A stretch of DNA of 10,196 nt from Chitinophagaceae bacterium (GCA_025924755.1 JAICHT010000116.1:1-10196), one strand, 5' to 3'; positions 1-7,235 are shown, counted from the first letter of the stretch. Made by a program: numbers and translations. The notes: generated by a model not told the origin, from the letters alone.

Positions 1-756
1 GTAGAAGTAACCAGTTGCAGTATTACATTTAAAGGTCAGCCGGCCCGGCTGGCCATGATTCATGATATTACCGAAAAAAGAAAGTTGGAAAAAGAAATTA
101 TTAAACTAAGGGTTCAAAAGCAAAAAAAAATAACACAGGCTACTTTAATAGCACAGGAAAAAGAACGGCAGCAGATAGGAAAAGACCTTCACGACAATAT
201 CAACCAGGTTTTAACTACCACCAAATTATACCTGGAGTTGGCACGTTCTAATGAATCCATGCGCATGAACCTGATAGAGCGAAGCGAAAAGAATTTGATA
301 AATACCATCAATGAATTGCGATCGCTGTCCCGCTCGCTGGTTCCACCCACGCTACAGGATGTAGGCTTAACAGAAGCGATACAGGAGTTACTAGATTCGT
401 ATTTAATTACCAAGAAGTTTGTAGTGCATTTTACATTCGAAGGCTGTATTGAAAATACTGATACTGAAATAAAGCTGGCTATTTACAGAATCATCCAGGA
501 GCAACTGAATAATATAACCAAATACTCGGAGGCGCAGAATGTGTATATTAAAATATGGACAGATGCTACGCTGAACCTGATGATGAAAGACGATGGAAAA
601 GGGTTTGATGTAAATGCAAGAAGAAAAGGCTTAGGCATTAACAATATCATCAATCGCGTAGAGCTATATAATGGAACTATCAAGATCGAGTCGGGCTTTG
701 GAAACGGTTGCCAGCTAAGTATTGCCATCCCGGCATATGATAAACCGCCTCAATAA
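1..756 (+). CDS. Sensor histidine kinase, PAS-HisKA_3-HATPase, 5' end outside window
   Basis: The frame is open from base 1, so the gene begins upstream; the ATG at 55 lies inside the coding region and is not the true start. The first ~25 codons read like the last strand of a PAS domain running into the typical DITEKRKLEKEI linker. A helical linker leads to the HisKA_3 phosphoacceptor box, ERQQIGKDLHD, with the probable phosphorylated His at codon 190-192. The HATPase part follows: N box IIQEQLNN (about 490-513), G1 box DDGKGFD (589-609) and G2 GLGINN with a following NGTIKIES strand. No membrane helix is visible in the part present. Kinases of this NarX/DegS/LytS-like class usually phosphorylate LuxR-type regulators; none lies next to it here, so the partner is unknown. 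The 288-base gap downstream suggests it is not in the oxidase operon. Family call is firm; the sensed signal is unknown. Confidence 0.93.
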   Translation, partial: VEVTSCSITFKGQPARLAMIHDITEKRKLEKEIIKLRVQKQKKITQATLIAQEKERQQIGKDLHDNINQVLTTTKLYLELARSNESMRMNLIERSEKNLINTINELRSLSRSLVPPTLQDVGLTEAIQELLDSYLITKKFVVHFTFEGCIENTDTEIKLAIYRIIQEQLNNITKYSEAQNVYIKIWTDATLNLMMKDDGKGFDVNARRKGLGINNIINRVELYNGTIKIESGFGNGCQLSIAIPAYDKPPQ

Positions 757-784
757 ATAATTTTACTGCTCACTTATTTAAAAG

Positions 785-813
785 GGGTGCTGCTTATTAT
801 ACAATAAGCACCC
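785..813 (+). terminator. Hairpin downstream of the kinase, possible terminator
   Basis: Starting 29 bases after the kinase stop, GGGTGC (785-790) can pair with GCACCC (808-813). After a three-base bulge, TTATT (794-798) pairs with AATAA (803-807) around an ATAC loop. There is no U-tract after it on the + strand, so intrinsic termination is uncertain; it may be an mRNA 3'-end stabiliser. Confidence 0.35.
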
Positions 814-888
814 ATCAGCTATAATCTGCCATAAAATAAAATCCTTGTTTTATGTAAATTTTGTACTTCCTCCATTTTATATTAACTT

Positions 889-915
889 TTGTATTGATTA
901 TACTATTTACTTTTA
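889..915 (+). promoter_or_regulatory. Weak promoter candidate for the oxidase operon
   Basis: A TTG at 889-891 is followed, 16 bases later, by TACTTTTA (908-915), which matches seven of the eight positions of TAnnTTTG, the Bacteroidota -7 element. Spacing is slightly short of that usual in the phylum. It would leave a leader of about 120 bases before the ATG at 1045. The region is so AT-rich that chance matches are likely. Confidence 0.2.
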
Positions 916-1044
916 TTATTCTTCGCAGCAATTCCTCTGATTAGCCTTCAAATAACAACTGCAACATGAACCGGTGTTTCCAGGTCGTTATTTATATTTT
1001 ATTCCAACTCCAGGAAAGCGATACTGAACTATAAATAAATCTAT

Positions 1045-2652
1045 ATGAATACCATAGAGGTAGACGATACCACTTACTATCTGCCCGCTTCCATTACCGA
1101 TGTACAGCAATTGATTAATATAGCAAGACGCAGAAAAGCCCAGATCCGTGTTCGTGGCTCCAATCATTCTGTGCCACGTTCCATTTACCCGGATTCAAAC
1201 ACTCCTGAAAACGAAGACAACATTTTTGTGATGCTGTCTAAAATGAATAGTGTTACTATAAATAAAACTTCCAAAACCGTTACAGTAGAAGCAGGTTGCC
1301 ACCTTGGTTATGACCCCTATGACCCAACCGGGATATCCACCTGGGAAAATAGTTTGTTTGCTCAATTAGATGAGGCCGGTTTTGCCATACCTGATATGGG
1401 TGGAATTATTCATCAAACGGTGGGAGGTTTTCTTTCAACCGGTTCGGCTGGCGGCAGTACCAAATACTCTTTTTCAGATTCGTTGGTGAGCCTTACATTT
1501 TTCCCTGCCGACAAAAATGATCCACAACCTATTATTGCAAATAAGGATGGCCTTAATACGGATATTTTTTATGCGGCAGGAGTTTCCATGGGTTTACTGG
1601 GCATTATCGTATCAGCCACTTTTTCGCTGGTAGAAAAGTTTGTTATTGATGGCACCGAAACCATTACATCTTTTGAAGAATGTGCCATTGATATGAGTGG
1701 TAAAGCAGTATCTTCCAAAACAAGCTTAAAGGATTTTCTTACCACGAAAGATTATAGCCGCCTGCTGTGGTATCCGCAACCAAAAGTATCCAGGGTAACC
1801 GTATGGGAGGCTTCTAAAATTGCGGTTCCGGATCCGTTTAAACCCAATCCTTACCGCGAACTGCAACCTATATTGGGATCAGAAACATTCCCCGAAGTAA
1901 TAGCCAATTATGTATACTCCGGTATCGGTCAATGGCCAAAATGGCTGGGTGATATTGTAGGCACTAATAATGAGTTTTATCAAAATATCACCGGTTTTGT
2001 ATCAAAGAACTTTTATAATGCAATCTTCCCCGAACTGCTGCCTTTTTTTGTTACAGAAGATAAGTGTAATAAAGACCATCCAGGGCAGCCGCAGGCTTTT
2101 CAGGATTACTGGTACTCCAGCTTGCCTATGGATAACAATATCAGTGACAAACTGTTCCCGGTTGAATTTACGGAGCTGTGGATTCCTTTTAGCGAAACGG
2201 ATGAAAAGGATACCATAGCAGAAGTGTTAGTAGCACTGAACGACCTTTTCACAACCATGTATCAAAATGACGAAGGCCCTTTGCCAGGCGGTGCATTTTG
2301 TGTAGAGTTATATGCCGCTAAAAAAAGTAATTTCTGGATGAGCCCATCTTATAAAACAGATGTATTTAGAGTAGATGTGTTTTGGTTTAAAAACAATATA
2401 GGAAGCCCCGCAGCTAATTACTACCCGATGTTTTGGAAGGCACTGGAAAAATTTAATTTTCGCTGTCATTGGGGAAAATATATGCCTGATGCATCAAGCA
2501 ATCAGGGCACTGCCTATATAAAAAAGCAATATCCTAAATGGGACGACTTTATGGCTTTACGAAAACAATTGGATCCCTTACAGGTATTTGTAAATACTTA
2601 CTGGCGGCAACAATTAGGAATCGAAAAGAAAAGCCTTAGCACTTCAATATAA
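1045..2652 (+). CDS. FAD-linked oxidase of the lactone/alditol oxidase (ALO, VAO) family, competent copy
   Basis: This 535-aa protein has an N-terminal FAD-binding (PCMH-type) domain (about 12-215) and a C-terminal ALO-type substrate domain (about 220-525). The FAD loop reads RVRGSNHS, with His41 in the place of the histidine that is covalently joined to FAD in family members. A second FAD motif, HQTVGGFLSTGSAGGS, starts at residue 123. The C-terminus has HWGK (475-478), then YPKWDDFMALRKQLDP, typical of gulonolactone/arabinonolactone oxidases. Known relatives oxidise aldonolactones, alditols or sugars with O2 or another acceptor; the substrate here cannot be read. It is roughly 100 residues longer than bacterial ALO enzymes, with the extra length in the middle of the substrate domain. 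No signal peptide or membrane segment is seen, so it is probably cytoplasmic. An in-frame stop at 1036-1038 rules out an earlier start. Probably first gene of a three-gene operon. Confidence 0.88.
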   Translation: MNTIEVDDTTYYLPASITDVQQLINIARRRKAQIRVRGSNHSVPRSIYPDSNTPENEDNIFVMLSKMNSVTINKTSKTVTVEAGCHLGYDPYDPTGISTWENSLFAQLDEAGFAIPDMGGIIHQTVGGFLSTGSAGGSTKYSFSDSLVSLTFFPADKNDPQPIIANKDGLNTDIFYAAGVSMGLLGIIVSATFSLVEKFVIDGTETITSFEECAIDMSGKAVSSKTSLKDFLTTKDYSRLLWYPQPKVSRVTVWEASKIAVPDPFKPNPYRELQPILGSETFPEVIANYVYSGIGQWPKWLGDIVGTNNEFYQNITGFVSKNFYNAIFPELLPFFVTEDKCNKDHPGQPQAFQDYWYSSLPMDNNISDKLFPVEFTELWIPFSETDEKDTIAEVLVALNDLFTTMYQNDEGPLPGGAFCVELYAAKKSNFWMSPSYKTDVFRVDVFWFKNNIGSPAANYYPMFWKALEKFNFRCHWGKYMPDASSNQGTAYIKKQYPKWDDFMALRKQLDPLQVFVNTYWRQQLGIEKKSLSTSI

Positions 2653-2656
2653 GGAT

Positions 2657-4339
2657 ATGGAAATGGTAAAAACCACTGCTTTAAATTCTAAACAAATGAT
2701 AAAACCCGACACTACAGGCATCTACCATCCTAAGAATGAAAGGGACATTAGTGAACTCATACACCACGCGGTAAAAAATAATCTTAAAGTAAGGGTAAAA
2801 GGTGCTGCACAATCGGTTAGCAATAGTATCTATACTGACGATTATAGTGAAGCAGCTTTGGGTACGCTACGCAATGTTAATATGATGCTGGACCAAATGC
2901 GGGAAGTAAGTTTTTCAAATACAGATCCATTAATGGTTACAGTTCAGGCAGGTTGTAATCTGGGATTTGATCCCTACGACCCCTCGCAAATATCTACTGC
3001 AGACAATGGATTATTTTATAAGTTAAAAGCCAAAGGCCTCGCAATACCGAACGTACCAGACGCAATTCATCAAACGGTAGGTGGTTATATAAGCACCGCT
3101 TCATCGGGCGGCTCAGTTACACATTCTTTTTTAGATGCCCTTATGGCTATCCGTATTGTGGATGGCAAAGGAGATACCCATATTTTTTGTCGACCCGAAT
3201 CAGATGATCATAATGATCCTTTTTTTGCAGTAGGCGTATCTATGGGACTTATGGGTGTTATTTATGAAGTTACTTTAAGATGTATACCGGATTTTAATAT
3301 TATAGGAAAGCAGGTTATAACGGACGACTGCAACGCTCCTATAAGTTTGTTTCAAGAAGCATCTGATATACCAACACTTCAGGAGTTTCTTGCTAATACG
3401 GAGTTCTGCAGAATTATATGGTGGCCTTTTACTACGGTAAAAAGAGCAGTAATATGGCAGGCACGCACCATGCAGGCCAGCGACTATAACGATGAAACAG
3501 GTCAACCTTCTAATTTCACACCCAAGACCTATCAGGATCCGTTTTATCCCGTCTTTTTGCCAAAAGACATTCCAAGTCCGCTAAAAGAAGTGATTGAAAC
3601 CTTTACGGAGTTGATGATCAGCAGCATCTTTTCAATCATTGGTGAATGGCCCAATACTATTAAAGAGCAGGGTAATGAAATAACAGTTTTTAAAAACAAA
3701 GTCAACACATCTGAATTGCAAACTTTGGTGGAAGATATATGGCCGGTTGTTTTTCCGCTTTTATTGGATTTGTTTATTCCGTGCGATGGATCCAACCCAC
3801 CTCAAAAGTTCTGGAATAACTGGGTAGATGGCCTTGCTATGGATACCAATGAATATAAAAATAATTTGCTGGCTGCCTATCGTACCGAACTCTGGATACC
3901 ACTATCGCGGGCAGAGCAGGCAATGAGCCTTTTGGAATCGTATTATAAAAATCAGCTTCACCGCGATGCAACCGCCGCAAACAAAAATGACGCAAACAGT
4001 TGCTTTGTAGTAGAAATATTAGGAGGCAAACAAAATAATTTCTGGTTAAGCCCTTCATATGAAACCGATTCCATTCGTATCAACTTTTATTCGCTGAAGC
4101 AAACAGAAGAAGACGTAATGGAATATTTTCAGCAATTCTGGGATTTGTTTTTTATCAACAACATTAATTTTCGTGTGCATTGGGGATATTACCTGCCATG
4201 CCCATCCAGCCCGGAAGGAACTGACTATATAAAAAAACAATATACTAAATGGAATGAATTTATGGCTTTGCGGAACACGATGGATCCTCATAAAATTTTT
4301 GTAAGCAATTATTGGAAAGATCAGCTAGGCATTCATTAA
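2657..4339 (+). CDS. FAD-linked oxidase paralogue with altered flavin-binding and HWxK residues
   Basis: This 560-aa protein is homologous to the preceding gene along its whole length. Shared landmarks are AGCNLGFDPYDP, HQTVGGYISTASSGGS (from 138), TELWIPLS, FWLSPSYETD, YIKKQYTKWNEFMALR and the closing DP..IFV..YW..QLGI. Two key positions differ. The FAD-loop His is Gln52 (KGAAQS, codon 2810-2812), so covalent histidyl-FAD is not possible there. HWGK has become HWGY (508-511). FAD could still be bound non-covalently, or the protein may have lost activity and act as a subunit or regulator. The reading frame is intact and still close in motif content to its twin, which argues against a plain pseudogene. 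It starts 4 bases after the first gene; the second ATG (2663) sits better behind AAGGA (2651-2655) and may be the true start. The adenylate cyclase gene follows 32 bases downstream. Confidence 0.85.
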   Translation: MEMVKTTALNSKQMIKPDTTGIYHPKNERDISELIHHAVKNNLKVRVKGAAQSVSNSIYTDDYSEAALGTLRNVNMMLDQMREVSFSNTDPLMVTVQAGCNLGFDPYDPSQISTADNGLFYKLKAKGLAIPNVPDAIHQTVGGYISTASSGGSVTHSFLDALMAIRIVDGKGDTHIFCRPESDDHNDPFFAVGVSMGLMGVIYEVTLRCIPDFNIIGKQVITDDCNAPISLFQEASDIPTLQEFLANTEFCRIIWWPFTTVKRAVIWQARTMQASDYNDETGQPSNFTPKTYQDPFYPVFLPKDIPSPLKEVIETFTELMISSIFSIIGEWPNTIKEQGNEITVFKNKVNTSELQTLVEDIWPVVFPLLLDLFIPCDGSNPPQKFWNNWVDGLAMDTNEYKNNLLAAYRTELWIPLSRAEQAMSLLESYYKNQLHRDATAANKNDANSCFVVEILGGKQNNFWLSPSYETDSIRINFYSLKQTEEDVMEYFQQFWDLFFINNINFRVHWGYYLPCPSSPEGTDYIKKQYTKWNEFMALRNTMDPHKIFVSNYWKDQLGIH

Positions 4340-4371
4340 AACCAATGCTGCTACTTTAATTCAAGATCAAT

Positions 4372-5667
4372 TTGACAGTGGAAAAAAATACAATTACTAT
4401 TAAAAATCATTGGGCATCAAAATTTATTTTAGGCTGCGTCCATATTTGGAATAGCATTATTACTATCGGAATCACGGATGACATGTCTTTGTGGGAAAAG
4501 AAACGTACCCGGTTGCTTAATGGCATCTGCACCATGGCTACTGTGGCTTATTTCGGTTTTGTTTTGGGATATGCGTCACCCAAAGAGCGCATCGTTTTTT
4601 GGGAAAGCTTCCAGGGTTTTATTTTTTACATGATCCCAATTATATTAAACCATTACCGGCGGCCTGTTTTAGCGGCTCACTTCTTCTGTGTGTATAATCT
4701 TCTTTGCTATACCTATTTTGCCATATCGCATGGTAAGGTAGACGGAGCAGAATATTATTTATTAACCAGCGGTATATCGGCAATGCTCTTTTTTAGAAGC
4801 GTCAGAACCATTGTTATTTATTTTGTTTTGAACCTTGCTTTTTTTTGGATATGCAAATATTCATTTACTGTGATGCAGCCCATTTTAATAATGCCAGATG
4901 GTGAGAACTTATATGTGCAAAATCAAACCTTACTATTTATCCTTTGCTTTTTAATTGTTTTTTATTTTAGAACGGAGAATACCCGCCAGGAAAATTTGCT
5001 GGAAACAAAAAGCAATAAATTACTGGAAGAAAAAATAAAGTCTGACAACCTGCTGCTCAATATATTACCTGCTGAAACTGCTGAAGAATTAAAAGCGATG
5101 GGCTCGGCCAAAGCAAAATATTTTAATTCTGTTACCGTCATGTTTACAGACTTTCAAAACTTTACCCTGATATCGCAACAGATGCCACCTGAAGAACTGG
5201 TAGCTGAAATAGATTTTTATTTCAGTTCCTTTGACAGGATCATAAGTAAATACCAAATTGAAAAAATTAAAACCATTGGTGATGCTTATATGTGTGCTGG
5301 AGGCTTGCCCAATAAAACTGACCGGCATGCTGCTGATACGGTGGGTGCGGCTTTAGAAATACTCCACTTTGTGGCGCTGCGGAAAGCGGAAAGAATAGCT
5401 GTTAATAAACCCTATTTCAGTTTACGGATAGGGATTAATACCGGCCCGGTAGTAGCCGGCATAGTGGGTACCAAAAAATTTGCCTACGATATATGGGGCG
5501 ACACGGTTAATGTGGCTTCGAGGATGGAAAGTTGCAGCGAAGAAGGCAGAATTAATATTTCAGGAACTACTTACGATCTGGTGAAAGATCAATACAACTG
5601 CATATACCGTGGTAAGATCAATGCAAAAAACAAAGGAATGATCGATATGTATTTTGTAAATGAATGA
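4372..5667 (+). CDS. Membrane-bound class III adenylate cyclase
   Basis: The 431-aa protein has six likely membrane helices (about 50-67, 75-93, 98-118, 127-143, 146-164, 183-199), a charged helical linker (201-230, ending LLLNILPAETAEEL) and a C-terminal cyclase domain (about 250-430). Every class III catalytic residue is visible. The metal-binding aspartates are D260 (MFTDF) and D304 (KTIGDAYM). The adenine-selecting pair is K300 and D373 (YDIWGD), and the transition-state pair is N380 and R384 (NVASRM). The Lys/Asp pair points to ATP rather than GTP as substrate, and the enzyme should work as a homodimer making cAMP. The membrane part probably senses an unknown signal. The start is a TTG: the in-frame ATG at 4345 is followed by a stop at 4357, and the next ATG (4483) would remove 37 residues. 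It follows the second oxidase by 32 bases without a terminator, so co-transcription is likely. Confidence 0.93.
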   Translation: MTVEKNTITIKNHWASKFILGCVHIWNSIITIGITDDMSLWEKKRTRLLNGICTMATVAYFGFVLGYASPKERIVFWESFQGFIFYMIPIILNHYRRPVLAAHFFCVYNLLCYTYFAISHGKVDGAEYYLLTSGISAMLFFRSVRTIVIYFVLNLAFFWICKYSFTVMQPILIMPDGENLYVQNQTLLFILCFLIVFYFRTENTRQENLLETKSNKLLEEKIKSDNLLLNILPAETAEELKAMGSAKAKYFNSVTVMFTDFQNFTLISQQMPPEELVAEIDFYFSSFDRIISKYQIEKIKTIGDAYMCAGGLPNKTDRHAADTVGAALEILHFVALRKAERIAVNKPYFSLRIGINTGPVVAGIVGTKKFAYDIWGDTVNVASRMESCSEEGRINISGTTYDLVKDQYNCIYRGKINAKNKGMIDMYFVNE

Positions 5668-5687
5668 AAAAAGGTATTTCTATTTCT

Positions 5688-5714
5688 GGTATAATATCTA
5701 TGCCTATATTATCC
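5688..5714 (+). terminator. Weak hairpin after the cyclase gene
   Basis: ATAATAT (5691-5697) pairs with ATATTAT (5706-5712), extended by GG (5688-5689) with CC (5713-5714) across a one-base bulge. It lies 20 bases past the cyclase stop. The stem is AT-rich and no U-tract follows, so it is at best a weak 3'-end signal. Confidence 0.25.
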
Positions 5715-5785
5715 CCTGTATTACTTTCAATTACCTGTATTTGTGTTTTCAGAAATGTAGCTATCCGGTTCTTAAATTAAAACAC

Positions 5786-5862
5786 TGCTTTTAAATAAGT
5801 ACTTTCTATTATTTGGTTAAAACAGGCTTGCTCGTATTATGATTTTCTTTTGCTTTTAAATA
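5786..5862 (+). repeat. Two copies of TGCTTTTAAATA upstream of the small gene
   Basis: The 12-mer TGCTTTTAAATA occurs at 5786-5797 and again at 5851-5862, 65 bases apart and 23-99 bases before the ATG at 5885. Its first ten bases occur a third time at 6488-6497, upstream of the response regulator. All three copies are intergenic. It could be a shared promoter or operator element, or simply AT-rich coincidence. The rest of 5668-5884 shows no gene. Confidence 0.35.
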
Positions 5863-5884
5863 GCTTTAGTATAAACCAATATCC

Positions 5885-6052
5885 ATGTTACCAAATCTAA
5901 AAAAACCAGCTTTCTTTCAAGCAAAAGTTATTTACAAAGGCTCAGAAGTAAGCACCATCACCCATTCCAGGGAAAGAGCTGCAGCCTTTGTATTGAAAAA
6001 CATCAAGAGCGATAAGCCTGTGAAAGATTTTGAAATAAGAGAACTGAAGTAA
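5885..6052 (+). CDS. Small basic protein of 55 aa, function unknown
   Basis: An ATG at 5885 opens a 55-codon frame ending at TAA 6050-6052. The product begins MLPNLKKPAFFQAKVIYKGS, has a central stretch THSRERAAAFVLKNIKSD and ends EIRELK. It has no signal peptide and no membrane helix. The pattern suggests two beta strands (AKVIYKG and EVSTITH), a helix (RERAAAFVLKNI) and a final strand (KDFEIREL). A strong intrinsic terminator starts 18 bases after the stop, and a 217-base leader separates it from the cyclase, so it seems to be its own transcription unit. That placement, the codon content and the clean fold pattern make it a likely real gene. I do not recognise the family. Confidence 0.65.
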   Translation: MLPNLKKPAFFQAKVIYKGSEVSTITHSRERAAAFVLKNIKSDKPVKDFEIRELK

Positions 6053-6069
6053 ACTTTTCACAAGTTTGT

Positions 6070-6100
6070 AAAAAGCTCCATTTAATGGAGCTTTTTATTT
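6070..6100 (+). terminator. Intrinsic terminator of the 55-aa gene
   Basis: AAAAAGCTCCAT (6070-6081) pairs perfectly with ATGGAGCTTTTT (6085-6096) around a three-base TTA loop, and the T-run continues as TTTTTATTTT. The A-rich left arm means it could also stop transcription coming from the other side. Confidence 0.9.
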
Positions 6101-6119
6101 TATAGTATTCCTATTATCA

Positions 6120-6139
6120 ACCTGTAAATAATTACAGGT
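6120..6139. repeat. Perfect inverted repeat ACCTGTAA-N4-TTACAGGT
   Basis: Eight-base arms at 6120-6127 and 6132-6139 are exact reverse complements around ATAA. It lies just after the terminator of the 55-aa gene and is not followed by a T-run, so it does not look like a second terminator. A dimeric regulator's operator is possible, but the nearest following start is 416 bases away. Confidence 0.4.
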
Positions 6140-6554
6140 GGTCTTGTGTTTGCGAAACCAAGCCTGTACATTATGAATGCCTTGTTGTAAAAGTAGATTT
6201 AATTGTGCTGCATGATGTGGAACGTGACTCCATTTTATACGAAAGTATTTCCAGGATGAAGTGATTCATAGTTCCTGGCACATTGACCTCTCGCATCTTT
6301 ACTTTCCCATCGGTTGAGCTTGCAGTTGACCGTTGGCATTTGTTAGGATTAAATTGCAAATACTCACGCACTTCCCGCATGCTATACACTCTGCAGGCAT
6401 TACATCTTCCAACCCATTGATGGAACATACGAAAGAATTGCAAAGTACAAGGATGAGGTCTTACTGGCATAGTGAAAAAGCATTATTTGCTTTTAAACTA
6501 TTATTTGCTAAAGGAAAATATGCTTTATTTATTTACCTTGGTGAAAACAACATA
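6140..6554. other. Intergenic stretch, no intact gene, possibly decayed
   Basis: About 415 bases before the response regulator hold no convincing gene. A frame on the - strand (6171-6470) and an upstream extension of the regulator frame (from 6333) are open, but neither resembles any family. A + strand frame open from about 6262 to 6420 contains AVDRWHLLGLN, which recalls the DRWHLL stretch around the second catalytic Asp of ISL3-type transposases. The match is too short to call a remnant. Confidence 0.4.
6482..6509 (+). repeat. Direct repeat ATTATTTGCT, two copies 18 bases apart
   Basis: ATTATTTGCT occurs at 6482-6491 and 6500-6509, ending 46 bases before the regulator's ATG. Two turns-of-helix spacing (18 bases) near a promoter position would suit a regulator site, but the local AT-richness makes chance possible. 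Confidence 0.3.
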
Positions 6555-6977
6555 ATGAATAAGAATGGCCCTGTAGTAATAATAGAAGATGATGCTGATG
6601 ACCAGGAACTTTTGGCTGAAATTTTCAAAAAATTAAATTACCCTAATAAAATCATGTTCTTCTTTGATGGGCTGGCAGCACTTGATTATTTGAACAAGGC
6701 CGATACCCTCCCCTTCCTGATACTTTCTGACATTAACATGCCAAAAATTAGTGGGTTTGAGTTAAGGGAAAAATTAAAAACAGACGCTAAACTGCAACTT
6801 AAGTGCATTCCCTATTTGTTTTTTTCTACGGCATTAAGTCAAAAAATGGTCATAGACGCTTACAGTATGTCCGTTCAGGGGTTTTTTGTCAAAGAGAGCT
6901 CCATGGCAGAGTTAGAAAAAACAATCAGCATCATTATGGAGTATTGGGAAAGATGCTCTGCACCAAATAATTTTTGA
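6555..6977 (+). CDS. Free-standing CheY-like response regulator
   Basis: The 140-aa product is a receiver domain with no output domain. Landmarks are the acidic cluster EDDADD (11-16), phosphoacceptor Asp59 in LSDINMP, the FFSTA switch region (89-93) and the conserved Lys113 in GFFVKESS. Proteins of this kind receive a phosphoryl group from a histidine kinase and act by binding other proteins; in Bacteroidota many resemble Rcp1-type regulators. The frame runs open upstream to 6333, but those 74 codons match nothing and the receiver fold starts right after MNKNGP, so ATG 6555 is the likely start. No clear ribosome site precedes it. No kinase is adjacent; the only one in the window lies 5.8 kb upstream. 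It converges with the large - strand gene. Confidence 0.92.
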   Translation: MNKNGPVVIIEDDADDQELLAEIFKKLNYPNKIMFFFDGLAALDYLNKADTLPFLILSDINMPKISGFELREKLKTDAKLQLKCIPYLFFSTALSQKMVIDAYSMSVQGFFVKESSMAELEKTISIIMEYWERCSAPNNF

Positions 6978-7029
6978 GTTTTTCGATTTAATCACTAACC
7001 AATTTTTCGTTCCTAGTTTTCATAAAAAA

Positions 7030-7049
7030 GGGCAGTTGTTACACTGCCC
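7030..7049 (-). terminator. Hairpin with U-tract for the - strand
   Basis: GGGCAGT (7030-7036) pairs with ACTGCCC (7043-7049) around six bases. Six A's (7024-7029) precede it, which on the - strand form a T-run right after the stem. It would catch read-through from the - strand gene; on the + strand, 53 bases after the regulator stop, it lacks a U-tract. Confidence 0.6.
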
Positions 7050-7192
7050 CTAAAAGGGTTATCTCACTAACTGAGAACTGATAAAATGAAAATTAAACTA
7101 ATAGAAAATTAACTGATTAAAGATAAAAAACTTATAACAAAAAATCAAAATAACAATAACAATAAATAGAGCTAACCCCTTATACCATCGAA

Positions 7193-7235
7193 GGTAAGGC
7201 TTTTTGATTAACCTATGTTCACCTTACCCTTTTTT
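7193..7235 (+). terminator. Long-loop hairpin plus T-run, possible + strand terminator
   Basis: GGTAAGG (7193-7199) pairs with CCTTACC (7222-7228) across a 22-base loop and is followed by C and a run of six T's (7230-7235). The long loop makes it a weak candidate. The rest of 6978-7351 is AT-rich and shows no gene. Confidence 0.35.

Noticed and set aside
966..1034. 22-codon frame just upstream of the first oxidase, a possible leader peptide
   Set aside because: Length and composition are within chance for AT-rich DNA, no ribosome site is visible and no regulatory codon run or hairpin follows.
5885..6100. Toxin-antitoxin pair around the 55-aa gene
   Set aside because: There is no second small gene next to it and the terminator closes a single-gene unit.
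6171..6470. 99-codon frame on the - strand
   Set aside because: Composition rich in Arg, Ser and Cys with no recognisable domain and no sensible start context; likely a chance frame.
6333..6554. 74-codon N-terminal extension of the response regulator
   Set aside because: The receiver fold starts at ATG 6555; the upstream residues match no domain and contain promoter-like AT-rich DNA.
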